Shown in pieces: positions 8,172-16,432 of a DNA stretch of 64,000 bases (position 1 is its first letter; every line of letters begins with the position of its first letter). Made by a program: the position numbers and the translations under genes. Source of the stretch: Agromyces sp. Soil535. GTDB taxonomy: Bacteria; Actinomycetota; Actinomycetes; Actinomycetales; Microbacteriaceae. The notes under the pieces were generated by a model that had not been told where the DNA came from, searched no databases, and worked only from the letters and a program-made list of their open reading frames with translations. Where the stretch lies: contig NZ_LMRW01000025.1 of the NCBI RefSeq assembly GCF_001428255.1, positions 62,001 through 126,000 of the forward strand, read 5' to 3'.

Positions 8172-8599
8172 TGCCCGGCACGCCGGCCTTCGACGGCCTC
8201 ACCGTGGGCGACATCGTCGCCGAGCAGTCGTTCCCGCTCACGCGGGACTCCCTTGTGCGGTACGCGGGCGCGTCGGGCGACTTCAATCCGATCCACTACC
8301 GCGACGACGTCGCCCAGTCGGTGGGCCTCCCGGGCGTGCTCGCGCACGGCATGCTCACGATGGGATTCGCCGTGCAGCCCGTCGTCGACTGGGTCGGCGA
8401 CCCAGGTCGCGTCGTCGACTACCAGGTGCGCTTCACGCGACCCGTCGTCGTCGATCCGCAAATCGGCGCGGTCGTCTCGGTCGTGGCCAAGGTCGGCCAG
8501 CTCGACGCCGAGGCCCGCGCGGCGCGTATCGACCTCACCGTCAAGGTCGGCGAGGAGACGGTGCTCGGCAAGGCGCAGGCGCGGGTCTCACTCGGCTGA
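8171..8599 (+). CDS. hadB: (3R)-hydroxyacyl-ACP dehydratase subunit HadB-like (MaoC)
   Basis: A 142-residue MaoC-like hot-dog protein with the catalytic hydratase motif YAGASGDFNPIHY, in which Asp and His form the active dyad, followed by GVLAHGMLTMGF. It should be the catalytic partner of the preceding HadA-like protein. The start overlaps the hadA stop and the end overlaps the murB start, so all three are probably translated in a coupled way. Substrate chain length cannot be read from sequence. Confidence 0.88.
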   Translation: MPGTPAFDGLTVGDIVAEQSFPLTRDSLVRYAGASGDFNPIHYRDDVAQSVGLPGVLAHGMLTMGFAVQPVVDWVGDPGRVVDYQVRFTRPVVVDPQIGAVVSVVAKVGQLDAEARAARIDLTVKVGEETVLGKAQARVSLG

Positions 8600-9795
8600 T
8601 GACGAGCGACATCCCGTTCTCCGAACTCACCACGCTCAAGGTCGGCGGGCCGGCCGGGGAGCTCGTGACCGCGACGACGCAGCGCGACCTCGTCGACCTC
8701 GCCGTCGAGGTGTGGACGAACGGCGATCCGTGGCTCGCGCTCGGCGGCGGCTCCAACCTGCTCGTCGGCGACGAGGGCTTCGACGGCACCGTGATCCGGG
8801 TCGCGACGAAGGGCATCGAGATCCTGCCGGTCGAGCCTCCTCACCCCGCGCATCGGGTGCGGCTCCGGGTGCAGGCCGGCGAGACGTGGGACGACCTCGT
8901 CGCGTGGGCCGTCGAGCGAGGGTACTCGGGCTTCGAGGCGCTCTCGGGCATCCCCGGATCGGTGGGCGCCGCGCCCGTGCAGAACATCGGGGCGTACGGC
9001 CAGGAACTCGAGGCGACGCTCATCGCGATCGAGTTCCTCGATGAGGGAGCGGATGCCCCCCGCCGCATGACCGCCGACGAGCTCGGCCTCGGCTACCGCA
9101 CCTCGGTGCTGAAGCGGGGCCTGCGCGGCATCGTCGTCTCGGTCGAGTTCGACCTGTACGACACCGACCTCGAGCGCGCCGTGCTCGGCGAGGCGCTCGG
9201 CCTGCCGATCGCCTACGCGCAGCTCGCCGACGCCCTCCACGTGAACCTCGGCGACCGGGTGTCGATCTCGCTGGTGCGCGAGAGCGTGCTCGGCCTGCGC
9301 GCATCGAAGGGCATGGTGCTCGACGCCGCCGACCCCGACTCGGTGAGCGCCGGCTCGTTCTTCACGAACCCGATCGTCTCCGAGCGAGTCGCGCGCACGC
9401 TGCCGGGCGATGCGCCGCGCTGGTACCTCGGCGAGGAGACCGCAGACGAGGTCACCCTGCTCGCAGGCGGGGTCGACGACTCGCCGCTCGACCAGTTCCT
9501 CGCGCACCAGGCGTCGATCGCGGCGGTCGACACGAGCACGGATGCCCCGCCCGCCAGTCCGCTCGTGAAGCTCTCGGCCGCGTGGCTCATCGAGCGCGCG
9601 GGCATCCGGCGCGGGTTCGCCCTTCCCGGATCGCGCGCCGCCGTGTCGTCGAAGCACACGCTCGCACTGACGAACCGCGGCGGGGCGTCGGCCGAGGAGA
9701 TCGCGCAGCTCGCCCGTTTCGTGCAGAGCCGCGTTCAGGCCGAGTTCGGCATCGTGCTGCACCCCGAGCCGGTGCTCGTGGGCATCGAGCTGTAG
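8599..9795 (+). CDS. murB: UDP-N-acetylenolpyruvoylglucosamine reductase
   Basis: This 398-residue FAD enzyme reduces UDP-GlcNAc-enolpyruvate to UDP-MurNAc with NADPH, the second committed step of peptidoglycan synthesis (cytoplasm). FAD-binding motifs are visible: LKVGGPA, LALGGGSNLLV and IPGSVGAAPVQNIGAYGQE. The proton-donor serine lies in SAGSFFTNP and the C-terminal glutamate in HPEPVLVG. Length and the absence of the type II deletion suggest a type I MurB. It is the last gene of the hadA-hadB-murB unit. The next gene starts 84 bp later behind its own promoter. Confidence 0.95.
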   Translation: MTSDIPFSELTTLKVGGPAGELVTATTQRDLVDLAVEVWTNGDPWLALGGGSNLLVGDEGFDGTVIRVATKGIEILPVEPPHPAHRVRLRVQAGETWDDLVAWAVERGYSGFEALSGIPGSVGAAPVQNIGAYGQELEATLIAIEFLDEGADAPRRMTADELGLGYRTSVLKRGLRGIVVSVEFDLYDTDLERAVLGEALGLPIAYAQLADALHVNLGDRVSISLVRESVLGLRASKGMVLDAADPDSVSAGSFFTNPIVSERVARTLPGDAPRWYLGEETADEVTLLAGGVDDSPLDQFLAHQASIAAVDTSTDAPPASPLVKLSAAWLIERAGIRRGFALPGSRAAVSSKHTLALTNRGGASAEEIAQLARFVQSRVQAEFGIVLHPEPVLVGIEL

Positions 9796-9807
9796 CCGGT
9801 TCCCGCG

Positions 9808-9880
9808 TGGTGTCGCCGTTGACACCATCGTGACGTCAAAGTGCTTGACATGACACCAGGATGGTGTCACCATGGTGTCA
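9808..9880. promoter_or_regulatory. Cluster of five TGGTGTCA half-sites with two TTGACA boxes
   Basis: TGGTGTC(A) or its complement TGACACCA occurs at 9808-9814, 9820-9827, 9851-9858, 9862-9869 and 9873-9880. Pairs form dyads (TGGTGTC-N5-TGACACCA and TGACACCA-GGA-TGGTGTCA). Two TTGACA hexamers (9819-9824, 9845-9850) overlap the sites, and a separate palindrome TGACGTCA is at 9831-9838. The last half-site shares its final A with the ATG of the ribbon-helix-helix gene. Autorepression is the obvious model. Confidence 0.7.
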
Positions 9881-10395
9881 TGGATCTCACGCAGTATGTC
9901 AACGACCTCCGTCGCCAGCTGGAAGTCGCCGCCGAGGCCGGCGGTGACGAGGCCCGGCAGCTCGCCGAGCGCCTCACCGCCCCTCTCGACTCGGCGAGCC
10001 GACTCGTGCTGCTCGAGGCGCTGTCCGATGCCGCCGGTGAGATCACCCGAGAGCTCGCACCGGGCTCTGTGGAACTGCGGCTCCGCGGGCGCGATCCCGA
10101 GTTCGTCGTCACGCAGGCCGCCGCCCCGGCCTTCGAAGAGGTCGCCGTGCATTCGGTGCCGGCCTCGCCCGTTCCGCCTGCCCCCATCGAGCTCGACGAG
10201 GGCAGCACCTCCCGGACCACGCTTCGCCTTCCCGACCATCTGAAGGTCCGGGTCGAGGAGGCCGCGGCGCGCGACGGCATCTCGGTCAACGCCTGGCTCG
10301 TGCGCGCCGTGGGCGACGCGCTCGAGCCGAAGGGCCGGCGTGCCGCAGCCCGTGACTCCCCGACAGGGCAGCACTTCACCGGCTGGGTGCGCTGA
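9880..10395 (+). CDS. Ribbon-helix-helix (Arc/HicB-type) DNA-binding protein
   Basis: A 171-residue protein with an alpha-helical N-terminal part, a Pro-rich linker around residues 93-105 and a ribbon-helix-helix domain at 111-150 (SRTTLRLPDHLKVRVEEAA, then ISVNAWLVRAV). The fold is that of Arc and HicB antitoxins, but no toxin gene is adjacent, so it is more likely a plain repressor. ATG 9880 is the best start; the region before it is a dense operator array with no ribosome site, so the mRNA may be leaderless. It heads a unit with a DUF4097 protein and an ABC exporter and probably controls that unit together with itself. Confidence 0.75.
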   Translation: MDLTQYVNDLRRQLEVAAEAGGDEARQLAERLTAPLDSASRLVLLEALSDAAGEITRELAPGSVELRLRGRDPEFVVTQAAAPAFEEVAVHSVPASPVPPAPIELDEGSTSRTTLRLPDHLKVRVEEAAARDGISVNAWLVRAVGDALEPKGRRAAARDSPTGQHFTGWVR

Positions 10396-10465
10396 CCGCG
10401 CACCGCCCACCACTCATTCGTCGCGGCCACCGGCCCGATGCCACGCACCACCGAAGGAGTCCACC

Positions 10466-11347
10466 ATGCCTGTTTTCGCGACCCCTGAACCGATCTCGGT
10501 CACGCTTGACCTCGCAGCCGCCAACGTCCGGTTCATCGCGAGCGACCGCGCCGACACCGTCGTCGAAGTGCGTCCGAGCCGCCCCTCGAAGCCGGCCGAC
10601 GTCAAGGCGGCCGAACAGGCCGAAGTGGAGTACACCGACGGCGGGCTTCGCGTGCACACGTCGAAGGGCCGGCTGTATTACGCGTGGTTCGCCGCGGGCG
10701 AGTCCGTCGACATCACGATCGAACTGCCGACCGGCTCGGCGGTGCGCGGCGAGATCAGCTACGGCAACGTCCGCACCGAAGGCCGCCTCGGCTGGTGCGC
10801 CGTGAAGACCGGCGCCGGCGAGATCACGATCGACGAGGCCGGCCCGATCGAACTGCGCACCGGAGCGGGAGATGTCTCCGTTGCGACGGCGACCGGCCAC
10901 TCCGACATCGAGACGAGGGCGGGCGGTGTCCGCATCCGGCAGGTCGACGGCAGCGCCGCGATCAAGAACTCGTACGGCGATACGACGATCGGCGCGGTGA
11001 CGGGCGAGCTTCGGGTGAAGGGCGCCTACGGCTCCATCTGGGTCGACCTGGCCCTCGGTCCGGTCGACGTGAAGACCGCCCACGGCAGCGTTCGACTCGA
11101 CGAGGTCGTTCGCGGCGAGGTGCACCTCGAGAGCTCCTACGGGGCGCTCGAGGTCGGCATCCGCCGGGGCACCGCCGCCTGGCTCGACGTGGCCACGCAG
11201 CACGGGCGCGTGCTCAACTCCCTTGGCGCCCAAGAAGGCCCCGGAGCATCCGATGAAACCGCTGAGGTGCGCGCCCGGAGCTCCTGGGGCGACATCGTCA
11301 TCCGCCGTTCGAACGAACAGAAGACCAAGAACAGGAGCAACTCATGA
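10466..11347 (+). CDS. DUF4097 family beta-strand repeat protein
   Basis: A 293-residue protein built of short repeating beta-strand units (GNVRTEGRLG, GAGEITIDEAG, GAGDVSVATATG, GGVRIRQVDG, GDTTIGAVTG, GSVRLDEV), as in the DUF4097 adhesin-like beta-solenoid family. It has no signal peptide or membrane segment, so it is probably cytoplasmic. Its role is unknown; such proteins often accompany small regulators and ABC exporters. The ATG is preceded by GAAGGAG at 10453-10459. Its TGA overlaps an in-frame ATG upstream of the ABC ATPase. Confidence 0.75.
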   Translation: MPVFATPEPISVTLDLAAANVRFIASDRADTVVEVRPSRPSKPADVKAAEQAEVEYTDGGLRVHTSKGRLYYAWFAAGESVDITIELPTGSAVRGEISYGNVRTEGRLGWCAVKTGAGEITIDEAGPIELRTGAGDVSVATATGHSDIETRAGGVRIRQVDGSAAIKNSYGDTTIGAVTGELRVKGAYGSIWVDLALGPVDVKTAHGSVRLDEVVRGEVHLESSYGALEVGIRRGTAAWLDVATQHGRVLNSLGAQEGPGASDETAEVRARSSWGDIVIRRSNEQKTKNRSNS

Positions 11348-11370
11348 ATCACGAGAGGAGAGAACACGAC

Positions 11371-12195
11371 ATGGATATCAAGGTGACGACCACCGAACGG
11401 GACCGCGAGCCTGCGATCCGCATGCAGAGCATCGAGAAGTCCTACAAGGATCTGCATGTCCTGCGCGGCGTGGACTTCGAAGTGGCGGCGGGCAGCATCT
11501 TCGCCCTTCTCGGCTCGAACGGGGCGGGGAAGACCACGATCGTGAGAATGCTGTCCACCCTGCTCAAGCAGGACGCCGGCACAGCCAGCGTCAACGGGTT
11601 CGACGTCGCAACGCAACCTACGAAGGTGCGAGAGTCCATCAGCCTGACCGGGCAGTTCGCTGCGGTCGATGAGATCCTCACCGGTCGGGAGAACCTGGTG
11701 CTGGTTGCCAAGTTGCGGCACCTGCACGATCCCGGCCGGATCGCGGAGGACCTTCTCGCCCGCTTCGACCTCGCCGATGCAGGTTCGCGGAAGGTGTCCA
11801 CGTACTCCGGGGGCATGCGCCGTCGCCTGGACATCGCGATGAGCCTGATCGGGCAGCCGAAGGTGATCTTCCTCGATGAGCCGACCACGGGCCTGGACCC
11901 CGAGGGCCGCCTCGAGGTGTGGCAGGTCGTCAAGGAGCTCGCCACCCGGGGCACCACCGTGCTGCTCACCACCCAGCACCTCGAAGAGGCCGAGCAGCTC
12001 GCGGATCGGATCGCCATCCTGCACCAGGGGCACATCATCGCGAACGGCACCCTCGCCGAGCTGAAGCAACTCCTGCCCCCGGCGCAGGTCGAGTACGTCG
12101 AGAAGCAGCCGAGCCTGGAGGAAGTCTTCCTCCAACTTGTGGGCAACGACGACAAGAACGACGACAAGGCACAGACACGGAAGGACCAGTCATGA
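11371..12195 (+). CDS. ABC exporter ATP-binding protein (DrrA-like)
   Basis: This 274-residue ATPase has Walker A GSNGAGKT (residues 48-55), the signature YSGGMRRRL and Walker B VIFLDEPTTGLD, as in drug and antibiotic exporters of the DrrA type. An ATG at 11344 overlaps the previous stop, but ATG 11371 is preferred because AGAGGAGAG lies at the right distance before it. The C-terminus is strongly charged (DDKNDDKAQTRKDQS). It overlaps the permease gene by ATGA. Leucine codons here are mostly CTG with some TTG, unlike the CTC-rich genes on either side, which suggests a different origin. Confidence 0.85.
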   Translation: MDIKVTTTERDREPAIRMQSIEKSYKDLHVLRGVDFEVAAGSIFALLGSNGAGKTTIVRMLSTLLKQDAGTASVNGFDVATQPTKVRESISLTGQFAAVDEILTGRENLVLVAKLRHLHDPGRIAEDLLARFDLADAGSRKVSTYSGGMRRRLDIAMSLIGQPKVIFLDEPTTGLDPEGRLEVWQVVKELATRGTTVLLTTQHLEEAEQLADRIAILHQGHIIANGTLAELKQLLPPAQVEYVEKQPSLEEVFLQLVGNDDKNDDKAQTRKDQS

Positions 12196-12953
12196 GCACC
12201 CACTTCTTCGCAGACACCGCCCTGTTGACGGGCCGGTCCATGCGGCACATCCTCCGCAGCCCGGACACGATCATCACGACCGCGATCACGCCGATCGCCA
12301 TCATGCTGATGTTCGTCTACGTGTTGGGCGGCGCGATCCAGACCGGCACCGACAACTACGTCACCTACCTGCTGCCCGGGATCCTGCTGATCGCGATCGC
12401 GTCGGGCATCGCATACACCGCTTTCCGGTTGTTCCTCGACCTGCAGAGCGGCATCTTCGAGCGATTCCACTCCATGCCGATCGCACGATCGTCCGTGCTG
12501 TGGGCGCATGTCCTGACCTCGCTGGTCGCCAACGGGATCACGCTCGTGATCATCGTGGGGGTCGCGCTCCTGATGGGGTTCCGCACCTCGGCAGACCTCC
12601 TGGCGTGGCTCGCCGTCGCCGGGATCCTGGCGTTGTTCACCCTGGCACTGACCTGGCTCGCCGTCATCGCCGGCCTTTCAGCGAAGTCCGTTGACGGTGC
12701 CAGCGGATTCTCCTACGTGCTGATCTTCCTGCCGTTCATCAGTTCGGCGTTCGTCCCCACGGACACCATGCCGGGTCCGGTGCGCGTGTTCGCTGAGAAC
12801 CAGCCGGTCACCTCGATCGTCAACACGATCCAGGACCTGTTCGCAGGACAACCGGTCGGCAGCGACATCTGGATCGCGCTCGCCTGGTGCGTCGGCATCC
12901 TCGTCATCGCCTACGTCATCGCCATGGCGGTCTACCGGCGCAAGATCGCCTGA
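12192..12953 (+). CDS. ABC-2 type permease (DrrB-like)
   Basis: A 253-residue inner-membrane permease with about six hydrophobic segments and the ABC-2 motif near the C-terminus (FLPFISSAFVPTDTMP, then ENQPVTSIVNTIQDL), as in daunorubicin-type exporters. It is the membrane partner of the overlapping ATPase gene. The substrate is unknown. It shares the CTG-rich codon pattern of the ATPase gene. A perfect 13-bp hairpin lies 26 bp after the stop and ends the unit. Confidence 0.85.
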   Translation: MSTHFFADTALLTGRSMRHILRSPDTIITTAITPIAIMLMFVYVLGGAIQTGTDNYVTYLLPGILLIAIASGIAYTAFRLFLDLQSGIFERFHSMPIARSSVLWAHVLTSLVANGITLVIIVGVALLMGFRTSADLLAWLAVAGILALFTLALTWLAVIAGLSAKSVDGASGFSYVLIFLPFISSAFVPTDTMPGPVRVFAENQPVTSIVNTIQDLFAGQPVGSDIWIALAWCVGILVIAYVIAMAVYRRKIA

Positions 12954-12979
12954 GAACGCAGCGGACGAGCTCGTCGAAC

Positions 12980-13011
12980 CGGCCGGGCAGCCCTCAGCGG
13001 CTGCCCGGCCG
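12980..13011. terminator. Strong hairpin between convergent genes
   Basis: Perfect 13-bp GC-rich stem (12980-12992 with 12999-13011) and a 6-nt loop, between the ABC permease and the convergent acyl-CoA ligase gene. It could serve both directions. Confidence 0.75.
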
Positions 13012-13039
13012 ATCGTCTGCCGGGGCGCTGTGACGGCGC

Positions 13040-14758
13040 TCAGCGCGCCGCATGCTCCTCGATGAGCCCGTCGCGAACCTTCCGGCGCAGCACCTTGCCG
13101 ATCAGCGATCGGGGCAGCTCGTCGACCTGCGAGATCCGCTTCGGCACCTTGTAGGCGGCGAGGCCTTCGCGACTGAAGTCGCGAAGGGCCTCCGCGTCGA
13201 ATACCGCGCCATCGCGGAGTTCGACGACTGCCGCGACATCCTCGCCGCCCGTCGGCCGAGGGAGGCCGACGACGGCGGCGCCCCGCACATCGGGGTGGTT
13301 GAGCAGCACGCCCTCCACCTCGGAAGGGGAGACCTTGAAGCCACCGGTGATGATGAGCTCCTTCAGCCGGTCGACGACGGTGACGAAGCCGTCGGCGACG
13401 TGCACGATGTCGCCCGTGCGGAGCCACCCGCCCGCCAGCAGCGACTCGGCCGTCTCGGCGGGGCGGCGCCAGTAGCCCTGAAACACCTGCGGACCGCGGA
13501 TGAGCAGCTCACCCCGCTCGCCCATGGGGCGGTCCTCCGTCGGATGCTCCGGATCGACGACGCGGATCTCGGTGCTCGGGAACGGCACTCCCACCGTGCC
13601 GGGACGGCGCGTCGGCCCCATGGGGTTGCCGAGGGCGAGCGGCGAGGATTCGGTCATCCCGTATCCCTCGACGAGGAGGCCGCCGGTCACTGTCTCCCAC
13701 CGGTCCGCAATCGCCGTCGGCAGGCTCATCGCCCCGGAGATCGAGAAGCGGATGCCGCGGAGGGCTGCCGCGCCGCGCTGTTCCGCGGCTCGCGACAGCC
13801 GGTCGTAGATCGGCGGCACCGCCGGAAGGAACGTCGGCGGCGAATGCTTCGCTGCCTCGAACACGAGGTCGACGTCGAACGTCGGGAAGAGGACGAGCCG
13901 GGCGCCGAGGCCCATCGCGATGGTGAGGCAGAGGGTCATCCCGTAGGCGTGGAAGAGCGGGAGTACGGCGTAGAACACCTCCCGGCCCTCGCGGAGACCC
14001 GGCACCCACGCGCGGCCCTGCATGGCATTCGCCCGCAGGTTCCGGTGGCTGAGCATCGCGCCCTTCGGCACTCCGGTCGTGCCACTCGTGTACTGCAGGA
14101 GCGCCGTGTCTCCGAGCGCCGGCCTCGGGTGGCGCTTCGCGAGCGGGCGACCGCCCGCCATCCGATCAAAGTCGAGGATGCCGCGGGCGGTCGGCCGGCC
14201 CGTGAGTGCGGCGCGCGACGCGCGGGCGCTCGGAAGCGGCAGGCGCAGCGCCATCCGCTTCCCGAGGGGGAGGGCTCGCGTCGGGTCGACGGCAACGATG
14301 TGCGCGGGCCGGATGTCGCCAGGGAAGTCGGCGATCGTGTCGGCCACCGAGTCCCAGACGATCGCGATCCGTGCCCCGTGGTCCTCGAACTGGTGGCGGA
14401 GCTCGCGCGGAGTGTAGAGCGGGTTGTGCTCGACGACGATCGCCCCGAGCCGCAGCACCGCGTAGAACGCGACGACGTGCTGCGGAAAGTTCGGCAGCAC
14501 GATCGCGACCCGGTCGCCCGCGCCGACGCCGAGCCGTCGCAGTCCCTCGGCGGCCCTCGCGATCTGCACGCCGAGTTCGCGGTAGCTCGTCTCGGCGCCG
14601 AAGAACTCGAGGGCGGTGCGTTTTCCGAAGCGGGCGACGGCGTCATCGATCATGTCGACGAGGGTCTGGGTGGGCTCGTCGATCTCGTGGGGCACGCCCT
14701 CGGCGTAGTGCACGAACCATGGTCGCGTCGCATACGGATTCACCGCATCACCCTTCAT
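13040..14758 (-). CDS. Long-chain fatty-acid--CoA ligase (AMP-forming)
   Basis: This 572-residue acyl-adenylate-forming enzyme activates a carboxylic acid with ATP and joins it to CoA. The P-loop-like motif is LLQYTSGTTGVPKGA. VEGYGMTE, LRTGDIVHV and the C-terminal lysine region SLIGKVLRRKVRD follow. FadD-type medium/long-chain acids are most likely. ATG 14758 overlaps the stop of the PAP2-kinase gene by ATGA; an in-frame GTG at 14743 with AAGGG before it is an alternative. Its coupling with a lipid-kinase/phosphatase gene suggests a shared lipid role. Confidence 0.88.
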   Translation of the reverse strand: MKGDAVNPYATRPWFVHYAEGVPHEIDEPTQTLVDMIDDAVARFGKRTALEFFGAETSYRELGVQIARAAEGLRRLGVGAGDRVAIVLPNFPQHVVAFYAVLRLGAIVVEHNPLYTPRELRHQFEDHGARIAIVWDSVADTIADFPGDIRPAHIVAVDPTRALPLGKRMALRLPLPSARASRAALTGRPTARGILDFDRMAGGRPLAKRHPRPALGDTALLQYTSGTTGVPKGAMLSHRNLRANAMQGRAWVPGLREGREVFYAVLPLFHAYGMTLCLTIAMGLGARLVLFPTFDVDLVFEAAKHSPPTFLPAVPPIYDRLSRAAEQRGAAALRGIRFSISGAMSLPTAIADRWETVTGGLLVEGYGMTESSPLALGNPMGPTRRPGTVGVPFPSTEIRVVDPEHPTEDRPMGERGELLIRGPQVFQGYWRRPAETAESLLAGGWLRTGDIVHVADGFVTVVDRLKELIITGGFKVSPSEVEGVLLNHPDVRGAAVVGLPRPTGGEDVAAVVELRDGAVFDAEALRDFSREGLAAYKVPKRISQVDELPRSLIGKVLRRKVRDGLIEEHAAR

Positions 14759-16341
14759 CGGGTGGCGTGCGCGACCGCGGGACGATACACGTCGAGCGCC
14801 CCCGGTTCGATCGTAATCGCCGTGCGATAGCCTCGGTTCCCGTGCGCCGCGGCGGCCGCCGCAGCCGTGGCCGTCGCCACCTCGCCGTCGTGCGCGAATC
14901 CGGGCGGCTGGTCCTCCCTCGGCTTCACGATGACCTCGAGCGAAGTCGTCGTGAACGACTCGATGCGTCGGGGGACCATGCCGAGGCCGCGCAGGATCCC
15001 GCTGGTACGGCGGCCGAAGGCGAGCGAGGCCACGGCCCTCGCGCGCGTATCGGCGTGCAGCACGCGCACGTCGAGCACGCCTCCGTCGAGGCGCCGCCGC
15101 CCCAGCGGTGCAGCGATATCGGGGTCGTTCGCGCCCACCCCGACGAAGAGCGTCCACACGTTGGCCCGCCGCCCCCCGATGACGATCGTCACCGGCTCGG
15201 AGTCGCGCAGCACGCGGGCCGCCATGAGGCCCGCGAGCCACTTGCCCCAGCGCCGTTCGTGTCGCTCTCGTTCGGTGACGAACTCCGGGTAGACGCCGAC
15301 GGACGCCGTGTTGAGCACGGTGATCGGGTCGTCGTCGTCGAAGCTGAGCTCCGCGACGTCCACGCGCACGCCCTCGCCGCGCTGCAGCGCATCGACGGCG
15401 GCACTGGCGGGTGACGCGCCCGCCGCTTTCGCGAAGTGGTTGAACGTGCCGCTGGGAACGACGAGGAGCGGCAGCCCGGCCAGCCGCGCTTCATGTGCGA
15501 CCGCGGCGACGGAGCCGTCGCCCCCGCAGACCCCGAGGATCGGGGGTGGATCGGCGCGGGCGAGCGCCACGCGCACGGCTTCGCCGGGATCCCCGCCTTC
15601 CAAGAGGTGGAGCTCCGCGCGCGGCAGGCGTTCGGCGAGCATGCGCGCCGGGTCCGGGCGCACCACGCTGGTGCCCGAGGAACGGTTCACGACGATGAAG
15701 GCGCCCTCGCCGTCGGGAGACGCAGGAAGCCGGCGGTCCGCGCCGCCGCGCGCCGCGGTCTCGTCGCGTGGACGCGGGGGGACGAGCCGGCCGCCGAGCA
15801 GGGCGACGCCCGTGCCGAGCGCGAGCCCGCCGATCACGTCGGAGAGCCAATGCGCGCCGGTGTGCAGCCGGGAGTAGGCCACCCCGAGCGCGAGCGGTGC
15901 GATGGCTGCGCCGGTCTTGGGCGATTCGATGCCCACGCCCGTGACGAACGCAGCGGCGCTCGCCGAGTGACCCGAGGGGAACGACGGCGTGTGCGGCTGC
16001 TTCGCCAGCCGGCGGCCGACCGGCACGTCGGCGAGGAGCGGGCGTTGGCCGCCGAACAGCTGCTTGCCGATGACGTTCGCGAGCAGGCTGGCCACGAGCA
16101 GGGAGGCGATCCCGCGCACCGCCGCACGCGGCTTTCCGGTCACGGCGACCACGCCGGCGATCGTCGACCAGAGCACGCCGTCATCGGCGAATCCCGAGAG
16201 CCACCTCCAGAACCGGTCGACGCCGGGGCCGGTTCGGCGCCGGTGGCCGGCACGGGCGGCCGCGGCATCCCCTCGCCGCACCCACCGGGGCATGATCGCC
16301 CGGCGGCGTGCTGCAACTCGAAGGCTGCTGAGAGCACCCAC
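14755..16341 (-). CDS. PAP2 phosphatase - diacylglycerol kinase fusion protein
   Basis: A 528-residue two-domain lipid enzyme. Residues ~40-190 form a membrane PAP2 acid phosphatase with all three signature blocks: KQLFGGQRP (93-101), PSGH (122-125) and SRLHTGAHWLSD (157-168). Residues ~210-520 form a diacylglycerol/lipid kinase catalytic domain with GGDGS at 273-277, PSGTFNHFAK and a C-terminal HDGE motif. It may interconvert phosphorylated and free lipids. Such fusions are known in actinobacteria. The GTG start has TACGCT 6 nt upstream on the minus strand, pointing to a leaderless mRNA. It overlaps the acyl-CoA ligase gene. Confidence 0.88.
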   Translation of the reverse strand: MGALSSLRVAARRRAIMPRWVRRGDAAAARAGHRRRTGPGVDRFWRWLSGFADDGVLWSTIAGVVAVTGKPRAAVRGIASLLVASLLANVIGKQLFGGQRPLLADVPVGRRLAKQPHTPSFPSGHSASAAAFVTGVGIESPKTGAAIAPLALGVAYSRLHTGAHWLSDVIGGLALGTGVALLGGRLVPPRPRDETAARGGADRRLPASPDGEGAFIVVNRSSGTSVVRPDPARMLAERLPRAELHLLEGGDPGEAVRVALARADPPPILGVCGGDGSVAAVAHEARLAGLPLLVVPSGTFNHFAKAAGASPASAAVDALQRGEGVRVDVAELSFDDDDPITVLNTASVGVYPEFVTERERHERRWGKWLAGLMAARVLRDSEPVTIVIGGRRANVWTLFVGVGANDPDIAAPLGRRRLDGGVLDVRVLHADTRARAVASLAFGRRTSGILRGLGMVPRRIESFTTTSLEVIVKPREDQPPGFAHDGEVATATAAAAAAAHGNRGYRTAITIEPGALDVYRPAVAHATR

Positions 16342-16347
16342 CCGGCC

Positions 16348-16353
16348 AGCGTA
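16348..16353 (-). promoter_or_regulatory. -10 element of a leaderless promoter for the PAP2-kinase gene
   Basis: TACGCT on the minus strand, 6 nt before the GTG start codon. No ribosome site is present between them. Confidence 0.4.
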
Positions 16354-16432
16354 CGGGCTCGCGCACTCCGGTGTCGAGATACGTGAAACGCGGCAGAACG
16401 GTCCGGTGGCGTCAGAGCAGACGGTACGCTGC

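Noticed and set aside
9880-10395. Toxin-antitoxin system suggested by the HicB/Arc-like protein
   Set aside because: No toxin-sized gene is adjacent; the partners are DUF4097 and ABC exporter genes, so a simple repressor is more likely.
13052-14830. Long plus-strand open frame opposite the acyl-CoA ligase gene
   Set aside because: It is a composition artefact of a GC-rich gene (Arg/His/Asp-rich, no family resemblance). The same holds for similar frames opposite many genes here.
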